Below are positions 7,196 through 13,085 of a DNA stretch of 24,882 bases, piece by piece. Under the pieces are notes generated by a model, which saw nothing but the letters and a program-made list of their open reading frames with translations, was not told where the DNA came from and made no database searches. Source of the stretch: an uncultured Marvinbryantia sp. (GTDB lineage Bacteria > Bacillota > Clostridia > Lachnospirales > Lachnospiraceae). Position numbers and translations under genes: made by a program. How positions within the stretch are numbered: the stretch's first letter is position 1; each line of letters starts with the position of its first letter. The DNA lies in NCBI RefSeq assembly GCF_905201705.1, contig NZ_CAJKOX010000052.1:1-24882 (forward strand). The letters are read 5' to 3'.

Positions 7196-8464
7196 ATGCT
7201 TCCACCGGATTATTTTACAGGAAAAGAAGACAGGCTTATTGCGATATATCAAAAATGGCAGGATTATGTGATGAAGGATATCGCAAGGCGGCTTTTATCT
7301 GCAGGGCAGATGACCGGCACGGCTGACAGGCTGCTCTGGAAGATGCAGCAGGCGGGAATGCACCGGGAGATTATCCTGAAGAAGCTGTCAGAGCTTACTG
7401 GAATGACAACGAAAGAACTGAAAGCGCTTTTGCAGGATGCGGCGCTGGCTTCGTGGCAGGATGAAGCGGACATGCTGGGCCAGGTAGGCATTGTACTGAC
7501 GGATCCGCTTGAAAATCCACGTGTGATTGAAGCTATGGATGCCGAATATAAAAAATCTCTGGCGGAGCTTGAGAACCTCACGAGAACCACAATGGATAAA
7601 ACACAGCAGGATTTGATTAGCCTGCTGGATGATGCAGAGATGCGTGTATCCGCGGGGACGCAGAGCTATAACATGGCAATCTGCCAGGTATTGGACGAAT
7701 ACGCAGGGAAGGGCATTAAAGTGCAATATCCAACCGGCACAGAGCTTACACTTGAAGCTGCGGTAAGGATGTGTGTAGTTACCTCCGTGAACCAGACGGC
7801 AGCGCAGATCACAAATCAGTATGTGGTTGAAACAGGCAGCAACTATGTTCTGTTTAGCGCGCATCCGGGAGCGAGAACAGCCCGGGACGGACAGCCGGCA
7901 TATGCTGGACATGATACCTGGCAGGGACGCGCATTTTCCATCAGGGGGAGTGAACCGGGATATCCGAACCTGCTGGAATCCACCGGATACGATATCGATC
8001 CTGTTACCGGGCAGGGGACGGTGGTTGATCCGCTGGGCGCGCATGGATATAACTGCAGGCATTCCCACCGCGTATGGGATAAACGCCTAAAGAATCCCTG
8101 GAGGGATGAAAACGGGAATTTGGTTCTGGGGAGCGGCGAAGCCTTGACAGCAGAAGAGAATGAAAAACGCTATAAACTTCAGCAGAAGCAGAGGGCAATG
8201 GAACGCGGAATCCGCAAGACAAAGCGTGAACTTCTGATGAAGCAGCATGAGATTAATGGAATTGCGGAGACTGATGTGCGGGCTATCCTGCAGGAGGATT
8301 ACAATAAGCTGACTGCCAGACTGGTAAAGCAGAATAAAGCATACAACGATTTCTGTAAGGAAAATAATCTGCAGCCGGATTATGTAAGGGCAAAGGTAGC
8401 TGATTTCGGAAGAAGGCAGCGGGCAGATGCCGATGCCGGGGCAAAGAGAATGAAGGCAAAATAG
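7196..8464 (+). CDS. Phage minor head protein (Phage_min_cap2 type)
   Basis: The 422-residue protein starts at ATG 7196 after AAAAGGGG and begins MLPPDYFTGKEDRLIAIYQKWQDYV, typical of the minor capsid 2 family of Gram-positive siphophages. The N-terminal half is helical. The central domain carries the conserved SAHPGARTARDGQPAYAGH (about 220-240) and GAHGYNCRHSHRVW (about 280-295), with a His/Asp/Cys cluster typical of the MuF/SPP1 gp7-related group. The C-terminal 120 residues are a charged helical tail without an added toxin-like domain. It probably sits inside or on the head near the portal. It is the last head-entry gene before the accessory block. Confidence 0.9.
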   Translation: MLPPDYFTGKEDRLIAIYQKWQDYVMKDIARRLLSAGQMTGTADRLLWKMQQAGMHREIILKKLSELTGMTTKELKALLQDAALASWQDEADMLGQVGIVLTDPLENPRVIEAMDAEYKKSLAELENLTRTTMDKTQQDLISLLDDAEMRVSAGTQSYNMAICQVLDEYAGKGIKVQYPTGTELTLEAAVRMCVVTSVNQTAAQITNQYVVETGSNYVLFSAHPGARTARDGQPAYAGHDTWQGRAFSIRGSEPGYPNLLESTGYDIDPVTGQGTVVDPLGAHGYNCRHSHRVWDKRLKNPWRDENGNLVLGSGEALTAEENEKRYKLQQKQRAMERGIRKTKRELLMKQHEINGIAETDVRAILQEDYNKLTARLVKQNKAYNDFCKENNLQPDYVRAKVADFGRRQRADADAGAKRMKAK

Positions 8465-8488
8465 GTGCGATTACCGTATATGGCAGTA

Positions 8489-8517
8489 TTCCAATTTGTG
8501 GGAATTGATGGTATAAT
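8489..8517 (+). promoter_or_regulatory. Extended -10 promoter for the moron gene at 8547
   Basis: TATAAT at 8512-8517 is preceded by TGG, giving an extended -10. A weak -35 (TTCCAA, 8489-8494) lies 17 bases upstream. The spacer and -35 carry an interrupted palindrome, ATTCC (8488-8492) and GGAAT (8501-8505), with CAATT/AATTG nested inside it, which could be an operator. It gives the downstream gene expression independent of the late operon. Confidence 0.7.
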
Positions 8518-8546
8518 GAGGAAAATGCTGAGGGAGGATTTTACAG

Positions 8547-9614
8547 ATGAAAAGATATTTGAGAGCATTGTTTTTTGTGGGAATTGTTATGAGTATGATT
8601 GCTTCATGCCAGACATTTGCTGCAGAGGATGCGGAGTATGAAACAAAGGAACTGGGCAATATTTCTTTTGAGTATCCGGCAGGAATGACGCAAGATGTCG
8701 AAGAAGATGATGATATAATAGCCTGGTATGGAGAAAGTGAAGATTGTAATTTCAGTGTAAATGTATTCAAGCTTGATATAGATTTTGAAGAGTATGATAT
8801 GGTTCTGTCTACTCAAAATGGAATTATGGAATCCTTTGATAGTGCATACACGCAGTACGAAATTGTTAACGATGAAGATTTGTGTGATGGCGATAAGATT
8901 GCCTGGAGAAAAACAGCAATAACAGATGAGTATGGTGATGAAATAACAGATGCAGTTTACTATGTTTTTGACGGAGTGAACTATATTGCTGTTAGAATGC
9001 AATCTTTTAGCACATATCAGAGTGAGACTACGGCTAAAAATTTAAACGTGATGAATCACATTATAGATACATTAAGTGCGGATGATAATATAAGTAATGC
9101 TGTAATATATTTTCGAGATTGCGAATGGGATTCTACTGTTGAAGATGTTATGGAGAAAGAGATAACATCGGATATGATAGAGGGAATAGATTATTATTAT
9201 GAAGACGATGTCTTGACAATAATAGATGGAAGTGTCGCAGGTTATGATTGCTATACCTATTTTGCTTTTAATGAGCAAGGAAAATTTGTTAGAGGCATGT
9301 ATTCGCTTAAAGAAGAGCATTCTAACCAGAGCGATTATTATCAAGATTATGTTGATTTGGTAGAGCTGTATGTTGAAAAATATGGGGATGATTATGAGGA
9401 AGCAGCAATCTGGAAGGATGAAACTTTCAAGAACGATATACAAAATTGGGGACACGCTGTATCTGTTGGAGATGTTAAATTTGGCACCATGTGGACAGAT
9501 GAAAATGGAACAACAATAGTAATGGCTCTTGCAGGTGATAATTACGAAATCTCAACATCAATAGCGTATACGTCTGCGAAATATGAATCAAAGAAAAATA
9601 CCGATGGAATATAA
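8547..9614 (+). CDS. Secreted or lipoprotein moron of unknown function
   Basis: This 355-residue protein begins with a signal peptide: basic MKRYLRA, a hydrophobic core FFVGIVMSMIA, then IASC, a good lipobox with Cys at about 20. TFA before AED would also suit signal peptidase I. The mature part is very acidic and appears to have two domains: about 30-175 (ISFEYPAGM, AVYYVFDGVNYIAVRMQ), resembling small PsbP/Mog1-like extracellular folds, and about 185-350, rich in strands. It has its own promoter (8489-8517), a GAGGGAGG ribosome binding site and a following terminator hairpin, the hallmarks of a moron expressed in the lysogen. It is AT-richer than the head genes around it. Possible roles are surface change or superinfection exclusion; this is inference. 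Confidence 0.85.
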   Translation: MKRYLRALFFVGIVMSMIASCQTFAAEDAEYETKELGNISFEYPAGMTQDVEEDDDIIAWYGESEDCNFSVNVFKLDIDFEEYDMVLSTQNGIMESFDSAYTQYEIVNDEDLCDGDKIAWRKTAITDEYGDEITDAVYYVFDGVNYIAVRMQSFSTYQSETTAKNLNVMNHIIDTLSADDNISNAVIYFRDCEWDSTVEDVMEKEITSDMIEGIDYYYEDDVLTIIDGSVAGYDCYTYFAFNEQGKFVRGMYSLKEEHSNQSDYYQDYVDLVELYVEKYGDDYEEAAIWKDETFKNDIQNWGHAVSVGDVKFGTMWTDENGTTIVMALAGDNYEISTSIAYTSAKYESKKNTDGI

Positions 9615-9622
9615 GTTAATCT

Positions 9623-9668
9623 TAGCGGCAGATTTCCTGCCGCTATATTTATGAAAATAATGCTTGAC
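9623..9668 (+). repeat. 46-bp direct repeat, copy 1
   Basis: This copy matches 11270-11315 at 44 of 46 positions. It contains the terminator hairpin (AGCGGCAG/CTGCCGCT) and then TTTATGAAAATAATGCTTGAC, so it ends in the -35 box of the next promoter. The two copies bound the two-gene cassette 9669-11269. Confidence 0.9.
9624..9650 (+). terminator. Terminator hairpin after the moron gene
   Basis: AGCGGCAG (9624-9631), loop ATTTC, CTGCCGCT (9637-9644): a perfect 8-bp stem. The following ATATTTA is only moderately T-rich, so efficiency is uncertain. Confidence 0.65.
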
Positions 9669-9692
9669 AAAAACGAACATATGTTCTATAAT
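9664..9692 (+). promoter_or_regulatory. Consensus promoter with LexA/SOS box in the spacer
   Basis: TTGACA (9664-9669) and TATAAT (9687-9692) are both perfect consensus with a 17-base spacer. The last 12 bases of the spacer, 9675-9686, are the perfect palindrome GAACATATGTTC, preceded by C. This matches the Gram-positive LexA (DinR) box CGAAC-N4-GTTCG/T. A repressor bound there would block RNA polymerase, so the downstream pair should be silent until DNA damage. Dependence on host LexA is inferred. Confidence 0.88.
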
Positions 9693-9791
9693 GCGAATAA
9701 ATGTAACATAACCGTATCCGGTACTATTATTTTGTTGAAATATGGTGTATTATGGAAACAAATAAGAGAAATGTGCCGGGAGGATATGGAA

Positions 9792-10694
9792 ATGTCAGAA
9801 AGAAATGTAAAATTTCAATATTTTGGTCTGGTTAGACAGGAAAAGGAGGGAAATCGATGGACAGGTAAGGGAAAGTTAAATATAAGTGTTTGGATGGACA
9901 AATTAGATAAAAGACAATTATTGAATTCAACAATTGACTTGGGGGACGTAAAAGCGAGTCTTGATAAAGTGGAATGGTTCAAAGATTTTGATGTATGGGT
10001 TTTCAGATTTATGAAATTGAGAGAGGATAATATTCCCTCGATTGTAAAAGAAAATCAAGAAGCGGAAGCAATTACATTGGGTGATGACGAATATATTGGC
10101 GAGGGGCTGCATATGCTATACGATTGCAACACGGGAATCGCAATGGTGCAGGTAAACAGATTTTCTCTCGGTTTAAAAAGGCTGGAGGACTTTCTTACTA
10201 GCATTTGGAATGTGGAAAAAGAAAGAATAAAATTGCGCCCTATAATAGATCAGATTGAATTTGACCGAGACGCGCGAAGAAAGTATAAAGCGATAGAGAT
10301 TAGTTTTGCCAATATTAGTCATGTAGAAGAGGAAGGAAAACGTTCTTTGGGAGCCATTATGAATTCTTTTAGACGTTTTTATGGGGTTGCGGGAAATATA
10401 AAAATTAGCTTTGGAAGAACCAAGGGTGATACTTTAAACATTGATGAGATTAACGAGGTTGTGGAAGATGCAATGACAGATAAGTCTGTTGTAGGACTGA
10501 AGCTGCATATAAAAGATGATGATGATAGACCGGTTGAAGTCATAGATTTGTTTGACAATATTTGCAAAGATATAATTACATTTAATTTGGCAGCAAAAAC
10601 AACACTGAATTATGACTATGCTGCTAAATATATGATAAGGTATTATGAGTACAGGAAGGAACATATATTAGGGCTAATAGCGCCTAAAAAGTAG
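9792..10694 (+). CDS. SOS-box-controlled cytosolic protein, DUF6731-like; first gene of a two-gene cassette
   Basis: The start ATG 9792 is chosen because GGGAGGA (9778-9784) lies 7 bases upstream and the promoter ends at 9692; the longer frame from 9651 would begin upstream of the promoter. The 300-aa product (MSERNVKFQYFGLVRQE...) has no signal or membrane segment. It has a strand-rich N-terminus (about 5-75), a middle with HMLYDCNTGIAMVQVNRFSLG (about 115-135), and a helical C-terminus ending YMIRYYEYRKEHILGLIA. I think it resembles DUF6731, but recall is uncertain and no catalytic motif stands out. It is followed at 17 bases by a four-helix membrane protein. That pairing, the position in a prophage and the repeats suggest a defence or exclusion module. 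Confidence 0.8.
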   Translation: MSERNVKFQYFGLVRQEKEGNRWTGKGKLNISVWMDKLDKRQLLNSTIDLGDVKASLDKVEWFKDFDVWVFRFMKLREDNIPSIVKENQEAEAITLGDDEYIGEGLHMLYDCNTGIAMVQVNRFSLGLKRLEDFLTSIWNVEKERIKLRPIIDQIEFDRDARRKYKAIEISFANISHVEEEGKRSLGAIMNSFRRFYGVAGNIKISFGRTKGDTLNIDEINEVVEDAMTDKSVVGLKLHIKDDDDRPVEVIDLFDNICKDIITFNLAAKTTLNYDYAAKYMIRYYEYRKEHILGLIAPKK

Positions 10695-10711
10695 GAGAAA
10701 GCAGTGGTAAT

Positions 10712-11272
10712 GTGAAAAGAAAATATACAGTTGGATATATATTAGAGAGAGCGTATCCATATATAATAGCATTTATTACAATGATATTTTGCTGGAAAAC
10801 TGAATTTATTATAATGAGGGACAATGGGTATACAGATTTAATTGATGGTCTGGTGACATTAGACTCAATTATTATAGGCTTTCTAGGAGCTATTATGCCA
10901 GTTGTCCTTAGTATGAAGAATGAATCAAAATTCGTCAAATATGTATTTGAGAAAGATACTGATAATTTGTTTCGTAAGTACCTTAAAATAACGGTATTGC
11001 TGGGAATAGTAAATGTTGTAACATCTCTAGCAATGTATGTTAGGGCTACTATACCGGAAAAATGGCAGATATCATTTTATTATTTATGGATGTTTATAAC
11101 AATAGCATTTTTAGCGACAACGTATAGAAGTATGTCCCATATGATTACATTAATTTTTATGGAGGATAAACATGATACAGAGGTATCTTGTTTAGAGATT
11201 GAAGATGGAATTGGGATATCAAACGACCGAGACATTGAATTAAAAGAAAAATATAGGAGTGAGAAAGAATAG
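10712..11272 (+). CDS. Four-helix membrane protein, second gene of the cassette
   Basis: The 186-residue product starts at GTG 10712; the ribosome binding site is weak (AGTGG about 5 bases upstream), so it may rely on coupling to the gene ending at 10694. Predicted membrane segments by eye are at about 15-28, 47-68, 91-109 and 120-137, with short loops, a basic N-terminus (MKRKY) and a charged soluble C-terminal tail (about 140-186) rich in D, E and K. No enzymatic motif is seen. Size and topology resemble membrane effectors of two-gene phage-defence systems such as KwaA of Kiwa, but sequence relation cannot be claimed. It is strongly AT-rich. Its stop TAG overlaps the second repeat copy. Confidence 0.8.
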   Translation: MKRKYTVGYILERAYPYIIAFITMIFCWKTEFIIMRDNGYTDLIDGLVTLDSIIIGFLGAIMPVVLSMKNESKFVKYVFEKDTDNLFRKYLKITVLLGIVNVVTSLAMYVRATIPEKWQISFYYLWMFITIAFLATTYRSMSHMITLIFMEDKHDTEVSCLEIEDGIGISNDRDIELKEKYRSEKE

Positions 11273-11315
11273 CGGCAGATTTCCTGCCGCTACTTTTATG
11301 AAAATAATGCTTGAC
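11270..11315 (+). repeat. 46-bp direct repeat, copy 2
   Basis: This copy matches 9623-9668 with two mismatches near the middle. It begins in the stop codon of the membrane-protein gene and ends in the -35 box of the small-repressor promoter. Recombination between the copies would remove exactly 1647 bp, the whole two-gene cassette, leaving one terminator-promoter unit. Confidence 0.9.
11271..11297 (+). terminator. Terminator hairpin after the two-gene cassette
   Basis: AGCGGCAG (11271-11278), loop ATTTC, CTGCCGCT (11284-11291), followed by ACTTTT. It is the same hairpin as at 9624, with a better T-run here. Confidence 0.7.
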
Positions 11316-11351
11316 TGGTTACTAGTAACATGATAAAATGTTACGTGTAAC
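11311..11351 (+). promoter_or_regulatory. Promoter with two 12-bp palindromic operators 22 bp apart
   Basis: TTGACT (11311-11316) and TAAAAT (11334-11339) are spaced 17. The palindrome GTTACTAGTAAC (11318-11329) fills the spacer, and a second, GTTACGTGTAAC (11340-11351), lies over the start site. Identical phases are 22 bp apart, two helical turns, so two dimers could bind cooperatively on one DNA face. The next gene codes for a small DNA-binding-like protein, so autoregulation is likely. Confidence 0.82.
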
Positions 11352-11357
11352 AGGGAG

Positions 11358-11540
11358 GTGGTAATAATCACTCAACGAAGCAGAGCTGGTTACATGAAAT
11401 CAAGAAGAGAGAATTTGCGAACATTTAGTGCGGAAGTGAATAAAGAAAAAATGGAAGCATTAGAGAGAAAGTTATCGCAAAAGAATTTGTCAAAAAAGGA
11501 ATGGCTTGACTCTAAAATTGATGAAGAAATCAGCGAATAA
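11358..11540 (+). CDS. Small ribbon-helix-helix-like protein, putative autorepressor
   Basis: The 60-residue basic protein reads ITQRSRAGYMKSRRENLRTFSAEVNKEKMEALERKLSQ, then KEWLDSKIDEEI. It has a short strand (LRTFSAEV, about 21-28) followed by two helices, the layout of CopG/Arc-type ribbon-helix-helix proteins. The GTG at 11358 abuts the GGGAGG ribosome binding site; by spacing the better initiation codon would be the ATA at 11364, another possible ATA start in this window. It lies directly under the twin GTTAC operators and is probably what binds them. An antitoxin-like role is possible, but no toxin partner is obvious downstream. Confidence 0.72.
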   Translation: MVIITQRSRAGYMKSRRENLRTFSAEVNKEKMEALERKLSQKNLSKKEWLDSKIDEEISE

Positions 11541-11547
11541 AAGAAAC

Positions 11548-11587
11548 GGACATTCGCCGTACCCTGAGAAAGTAATTGCGAATGTCC
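11548..11587. repeat. Perfect 10-bp inverted repeat
   Basis: GGACATTCGC (11548-11557) and GCGAATGTCC (11578-11587) are perfect complements around a 20-base loop, starting eight bases after the stop of the small repressor gene. There is no T-run, so it is not a typical terminator; it may be an RNA stem or a protein-binding site. Confidence 0.75.
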
Positions 11588-11592
11588 AACCC

Positions 11593-11635
11593 CAAAATAG
11601 AGGTATAAATATTATAGCACTGTACCTCTGTTTTG
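11593..11635 (+). terminator. Long hairpin, probably a terminator, possibly bidirectional
   Basis: CAAAATAGAGGTA (11593-11605) pairs with TACCTCTGTTTTG (11623-11635) over 13 positions including one G-T pair, with a 17-base loop. The stem base is an A-run on one side and a T-run on the other, so it could stop transcription from either direction. It separates the repressor gene from the next gene. Confidence 0.65.
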
Positions 11636-11662
11636 GCAAATTGAAAAATGGAGGATTTTGAA

Positions 11663-12184
11663 ATGCAATACAAAAACATTGTAAACGAAGAACTGAGAAT
11701 AGCTGCAATCAACATTGCTGATTTAACGCTCGAATATGTATCAGCTTTTTTAAGGCAATGGAATGATGATTCCAAAATCGGCAGCCTAACACTGTATTAT
11801 GACCGGAAAGAAGATTACCTGGTATTGAATAGGGATAATGAACACTATGAGATATATCTTGAATTGGCGGAGGCACTGTTAGGACCGGTAGCAGATACGG
11901 AAAGAGGACGTGAACTGCTGAAAGAGTTTCCATACAGTATAAGGGAAGCGGTAGAGGTTCTTAAAGATTGCAGGCAAAGCAGAAAAGCAGAAAAAGAGCT
12001 GAAAATATTAAGCCATCAACCATGCACTGGTTTTGAAAATATCCGTGTTCGGAAAGTGCTTGAGGGTATTGCGCAGAGAGATTATTCGCAACAGGCTCTT
12101 TTAATACATGAAGCGTATAATTACGGGATTATGCAAGGTAAACGTGCGGAACGAGCCAGAAGGAAAGCGAGGGTAGCGGTATGA
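11663..12184 (+). CDS. Unknown protein upstream of the antirepressor genes (173 aa)
   Basis: ATG 11663 is preferred because GGAGG at 11650-11654 lies 8 bases upstream; the in-frame ATG at 11648 overlaps that site. The product is soluble and mostly helical: an N-terminal segment (NEELRIAAINIADLTLEYVSAFLRQW), a strand pair (GSLTLYYDRKEDYLVLN), and a very basic C-terminus (KRAERARRKARVAV) that could touch nucleic acid. I do not recognise the family. It overlaps the next gene by four bases (ATGA), so the three genes to 12857 form one unit. Its composition is nearer to the phage core than to the cassette before it. Confidence 0.8.
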   Translation: MQYKNIVNEELRIAAINIADLTLEYVSAFLRQWNDDSKIGSLTLYYDRKEDYLVLNRDNEHYEIYLELAEALLGPVADTERGRELLKEFPYSIREAVEVLKDCRQSRKAEKELKILSHQPCTGFENIRVRKVLEGIAQRDYSQQALLIHEAYNYGIMQGKRAERARRKARVAV

Positions 12185-12327
12185 GTAAAACTGTAAACGA
12201 ATCTCTTAACAAAGAATACCGTCAGAAAACTGTAGAATTTCTGGACATGATAGTGGATACCAGATTTTTATGTTGCATTTATACGATTGCATTCAGATAT
12301 CTTGAAAAGAGGGGGCTGGTATCATGA
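12181..12327 (+). CDS. Very small phage protein (48 aa)
   Basis: ATG 12181 overlaps the preceding stop by four bases and the stop TGA (12325-12327) overlaps the antirepressor ATG by four bases, so the frame is locked into a coupled operon. The product (MSKTVNESLNKEYRQKTVEF, LDMIVDTRFLCCIYTIAFRY, LEKRGLVS) is helical with a mildly hydrophobic, Cys-containing middle (CCIYTIAF). That part is too short and mixed for a confident membrane call. Function is unknown; genes of this size often accompany phage antirepressors. Confidence 0.7.
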   Translation: MSKTVNESLNKEYRQKTVEFLDMIVDTRFLCCIYTIAFRYLEKRGLVS

Positions 12328-12857
12328 ATGAGTTGAAAATTTTTGACAATGAAGAATTTGGGGAAATTAGAACTGTACTTGTTGATGGTGAACCGTGGTT
12401 TGTTGGAAAGGATGTTGCTTCGGCACTTGGATACGCGAAACCTGCCGATGCGATTGGAAAAAGAGTGGATTTAGAAGATAGAGGTATCTCCAAAATGGAG
12501 ACACCTTCTGGAAGACAGGATATGGTTATTATCAATGAATCCGGTCTGTATTCTTTGATATTCAGCAGCAAGCTGGAATCCGCAAAGCGGTTTAAGCATT
12601 GGGTGACTTCTGAAGTGCTTCCATCAATAAGGAAAACGGGAGAATACGCCATGAATGATGTTGCCGCGGAGAAAATCCCGGTTGGCGAAGTAGCCAATCT
12701 TGCAAACGTCATGGACAGGGTAGCGGTAAGACAGAACCTTGCTCCACACCGGATTGCCGCGAATTTAAAGGCAATCTTCGAGCAGTTTGGCATCCGGCTG
12801 ACAGATGATTTTGTGAAGGTGCCGGAATATGAACAAATGAAACTTACAATCGAATAA
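12324..12857 (+). CDS. Phage antirepressor, BRO-N domain
   Basis: The 177-residue protein has a clear BRO-N domain at about 1-110: RTVLVDGEPWFVGKDVASALGYAKPADAIGKRV, then INESGLYSLIFSSKLESAKRFKHWVTSEVLPSIRKTGEY. These are the signatures of Ant/BRO proteins, which bind DNA and interfere with lysogeny repressors. The C-terminal part (about 115-177, RIAANLKAIFEQFGIRL) is shorter than the KilAC or ORF6C domains usually joined, so it is a short form. The start ATG has GAGGGGG upstream. Finding an antirepressor between minor head and scaffold genes is unusual, as these normally sit in the early region. It is followed by a strong terminator. Confidence 0.88.
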   Translation: MNELKIFDNEEFGEIRTVLVDGEPWFVGKDVASALGYAKPADAIGKRVDLEDRGISKMETPSGRQDMVIINESGLYSLIFSSKLESAKRFKHWVTSEVLPSIRKTGEYAMNDVAAEKIPVGEVANLANVMDRVAVRQNLAPHRIAANLKAIFEQFGIRLTDDFVKVPEYEQMKLTIE

Positions 12858-12888
12858 CAGAGATATGACATTCACTAAGGACTAAGCG

Positions 12889-12928
12889 GAGTCAACCTGT
12901 AAGGCATTCTTACGGGCTGGCTCTTTTT
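12889..12928 (+). terminator. Strong Rho-independent terminator closing the accessory block
   Basis: The outer stem GAGTC (12889-12893)/GGCTC (12919-12923) and inner stem CCTGTAAG (12896-12903)/CTTACGGG (12909-12916) enclose a GCATT loop, with a 2x2 internal loop between them and TTTTT at 12924-12928. This is among the best terminators in the window. Late transcription into the capsid genes must read through it or restart after it. Confidence 0.9.
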
Positions 12929-12932
12929 GCTT

Positions 12933-13004
12933 GGCGGATTGGTGCAAAAGGCAGCACAGCGGTCTCCTTAGCCGCAGCACAGGGTTCGAATCCCTGGTCC
13001 GCAA
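12933..13004 (+). tRNA. tRNA-like element, anticodon CCU (Arg, AGG)
   Basis: The cloverleaf folds by hand. Acceptor GGCGGAT (12933-12939)/GTCCGCA (12997-13003) has pair 1-72 mismatched and one G-T. T8 and G9 are in place; D-stem GTGC/GCAC is at 12942-12945 and 12954-12957; anticodon stem GCGGT/GCCGC surrounds loop CTCCTTA (12964-12970). The T-arm is CAGGG-TTCGAAT-CCCTG (12980-12996), with discriminator A and no encoded CCA. The anticodon CCT at 12966-12968 would read AGG. Position 37 is T rather than the usual purine and the variable loop has four bases, so it may be a decaying tRNA or an RNA-processing signal rather than a working tRNA. It starts four bases after the terminator. Confidence 0.65.
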
Positions 13005-13011
13005 TTACCCC

Positions 13012-13057
13012 GCCTGGTGGTCTAATCCAGGCAGAATCCATACCTGCGGCGGCAGGT
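13012..13057 (+). promoter_or_regulatory. Two hairpins in the scaffold-gene leader
   Basis: GCCTGG (13012-13017)/CCAGGC (13027-13032) and ACCTGC (13042-13047)/GCAGGT (13052-13057, loop GGCG) form two perfect 6-bp stems between the tRNA-like element and the ribosome binding site of the scaffold gene (GGAGG at about 13073-13077). No T-run follows, so they are RNA-stabilising or processing structures rather than terminators. The role is inferred. Confidence 0.55.
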
Positions 13058-13085
13058 CAATAAACACGACCAGGAGGAAAAGAAT

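Noticed and set aside
7388..8068. 226-aa minus-strand ORF opposite the minor head gene
   Set aside because: Antisense of a well-supported gene; no family resemblance or start signal.
9651..9791. Longer N-terminus of the DUF6731-like gene from ATG 9651
   Set aside because: This ATG is upstream of the -35 and -10 boxes that drive the gene, while 9792 has a GGGAGGA site seven bases before it.
9623..11315. An insertion sequence bounded by the 46-bp repeats
   Set aside because: There is no transposase or terminal inverted repeat; the repeats are direct and consist of terminator plus promoter sequence, favouring homologous exchange.
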